This document shows positions 62,988 to 64,000 of a stretch of DNA of 64,000 nucleotides, in pieces. The translations under genes and the position numbers were made by a program. The notes under the pieces are model-generated. The model had not been told where the DNA came from and ran no database searches. It was given only the letters and a program-made list of their open reading frames with translations. How positions within the stretch are numbered: position 1 is the stretch's first letter; each line of letters begins with the position of its first letter. Origin of the DNA: Paeniglutamicibacter sp. Y32M11 (GTDB taxonomy: Bacteria > Actinomycetota > Actinomycetes > Actinomycetales > Micrococcaceae); assembly GCF_019285735.1 (NCBI RefSeq), contig NZ_CP079107.1, positions 1,240,001-1,304,000 of the forward strand. Reading direction: 5' to 3'.

Positions 62988-63923
62988 ATGTCGGCTACTG
63001 GTGGATCCAAGGCCGTGATTGCGGCACTTGCCGCAAACCTGACCATCGCGCTGTTCAAGTTCGTGGCGTGGGCCGTGACTAGCTCATCCTCGATGTTGGC
63101 GGAGGCCATCCACTCGGTGGCCGACTCCGGGAATCAACTCCTGCTGCTTTTGGGTGGGAAGAAGTCCCGACGGGAAGCCGACGAGGCGCATCCCTTTGGC
63201 TACGGGCGTGAACGCTACGTTTACTCCTTCATTGTCTCCATCGTGCTCTTCAGTCTCGGTGGACTCTTTGCACTCTATGAGGCCTGGCAGAAATTCCAGC
63301 ACCCCCATGGCATCGAGGGGCGCTGGTGGTGGGTTCCGCTCGCGGTGCTGATCGGCGCGATCGCTGCCGAGTCATTCTCTTTCCGCACCGCCATCAGGGA
63401 AGCAAATCCCCAGCGTGGCCAACAGTCTTGGGTATCGTTTATCCGCACGGCGAAGGCACCCGAGCTGCCGGTGGTTCTGCTCGAAGACTTCGGTGCGCTC
63501 ATCGGTCTGGTTCTGGCGTTGTGCGGCGTCAGCTTGACGTTGCTGACCGGCAACGGGATATACGACGCGGCCGGCACCGCCTGCATTGGCCTGCTGCTGG
63601 TGATGATCGCCATCGTGTTGGCCATTGAGACTAAATCTCTGCTGCTCGGTGAATCGGCGCGGGACCACGTCGTGCAGGCCATCACCGCTGCCATCACCGC
63701 CAACGGGGCCAAACTGATCCACCTCAAGACCCTGCATCTTGGGCCAGAAGAAATCTTGGTGGCGGCAAAGGTATCGGTCCCGCTCAACTCCACCGGCGCC
63801 CAGATCGCCGCCGCCATCGATGAAGCGGAAGAACGCATTCGTGCGGCGGTTAAGCTCAGCTGCGTGATCTACATCGAACCCGACATCATGGTGAACCAGA
63901 ATTCCGAAACGGAAGGAAAATAG
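62988..63923 (+). CDS. Cation diffusion facilitator (CDF) metal transporter
   Basis: A 311-residue CDF transporter with five to six hydrophobic helices. The metal-site helix ends in ALAANLTIALFKFVAWAV...AEAIHSVADSGNQ (HxxxD), with the later LLEDFGALIGLVLALCG helix and a C-terminal cytosolic ferredoxin-like domain. It probably exports Zn, Co or Fe by proton antiport. The start at 62988 has GAAGGAAAG upstream. The NUDIX gene starts 5 nt after the stop. Confidence 0.92.
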   Translation: MSATGGSKAVIAALAANLTIALFKFVAWAVTSSSSMLAEAIHSVADSGNQLLLLLGGKKSRREADEAHPFGYGRERYVYSFIVSIVLFSLGGLFALYEAWQKFQHPHGIEGRWWWVPLAVLIGAIAAESFSFRTAIREANPQRGQQSWVSFIRTAKAPELPVVLLEDFGALIGLVLALCGVSLTLLTGNGIYDAAGTACIGLLLVMIAIVLAIETKSLLLGESARDHVVQAITAAITANGAKLIHLKTLHLGPEEILVAAKVSVPLNSTGAQIAAAIDEAEERIRAAVKLSCVIYIEPDIMVNQNSETEGK

Positions 63924-63928
63924 TAGAC

Positions 63929-64000
63929 ATGCCCTACAAACAAATTGTTGCAGCTGCCATCGTTGATTCCTTGGTGGCACCCACCAAGCTGTTGGCAGCC
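63929..64000 (+). CDS. NUDIX hydrolase, start only (cut by the window end)
   Basis: Only the first 24 codons are present: QIVAAAIVDSLVAPTKLLAA is the usual first strand region of MutT-type (deoxy)nucleoside triphosphate pyrophosphohydrolases. The Nudix box lies beyond the window. It is 5 nt after the CDF gene with GGAAGGAAA upstream. Confidence 0.7.
   Translation, partial: MPYKQIVAAAIVDSLVAPTKLLAA

Noticed and set aside
1-64000. CRISPR arrays, rRNA and tRNA genes, phage gene blocks
   Set aside because: No regularly spaced repeats, no rRNA-like stretches and no phage structural genes were seen in the window.

Overview
The window looks like chromosome of a high-GC actinobacterium of the Micrococcaceae (Arthrobacter / Glutamicibacter / Paeniglutamicibacter type). 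This is inferred from the conserved blocks dapB...dapA-rnj, ftsK-pgsA-cinA-clgR-recA-recX, lexA/LysM, hisC-hisB-hisH-hisA and infC-rpmI-rplT, from the actinobacterial families DUF4193, DUF3046 and ClgR, and from the L20 protein with a C-terminal extra domain. No tRNA, rRNA or CRISPR array was seen.

Layout. 1-1.8 kb: DUF4193 and DUF6953 small proteins, dapB. 1.85-12.9 kb: an accessory stretch with an arsenic resistance locus (arsO-arsC-acr3 divergent from arsR and a second ArsC-like gene), a DUF952 protein, a lipoprotein, a broken aminotransferase gene, a gluconate module (gntK-gntP) and a membrane acyltransferase-like protein. 13-15.6 kb: dapA-rnj core. 15.7-37.2 kb: a large accessory zone before ftsK. 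Its first part is decayed: a second copy of the rnj 3' end, a frameshifted azoreductase gene, an IS5-type element, a secreted-protein/lipoprotein pair with a poly-C frameshift, an IS5 remnant and an IS3-type element. Its centre, 21.8-29.1 kb, is an intact operon for an opine-type metallophore. Its last part holds a MerR regulator, an Imm8-like protein, an alpha/beta hydrolase divergent from a WYL regulator, a tyrosine phosphatase, a small monooxygenase, a uronate-dehydrogenase-like protein and a degenerate FAD monooxygenase. 37.2-64 kb: core genes for DNA translocation, phospholipid synthesis, recombination and SOS (recA, recX, dinG-like, lexA and a LysM protein), tRNA modification (miaA), lysine/peptidoglycan synthesis (dapF), histidine synthesis, translation (infC, rpmI, rplT), an RNA methyltransferase, a CDF metal transporter and the start of a NUDIX gene.

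The most interesting system is the seven-gene operon at 21879-29144. It encodes a lipoprotein binding protein (FecB/BtuF type), a histidine racemase (CntK-like), a nicotianamine-synthase-like aminobutanoyl transferase (CntL-like), an opine dehydrogenase (CntM-like), an MFS exporter, a FecCD-type permease and its ATPase. A 7-1-7 Fur/Zur-type palindrome sits just downstream of a TTGACA -35 element. CntM keeps the Arg and Asp residues linked in the literature to NADPH and pyruvate use, and a racemase gene is present. The predicted product is therefore staphylopine or something very close to it, made by an actinobacterium and imported by a siderophore/B12-type ABC transporter instead of the Opp/Nik-type transporter of Staphylococcus.
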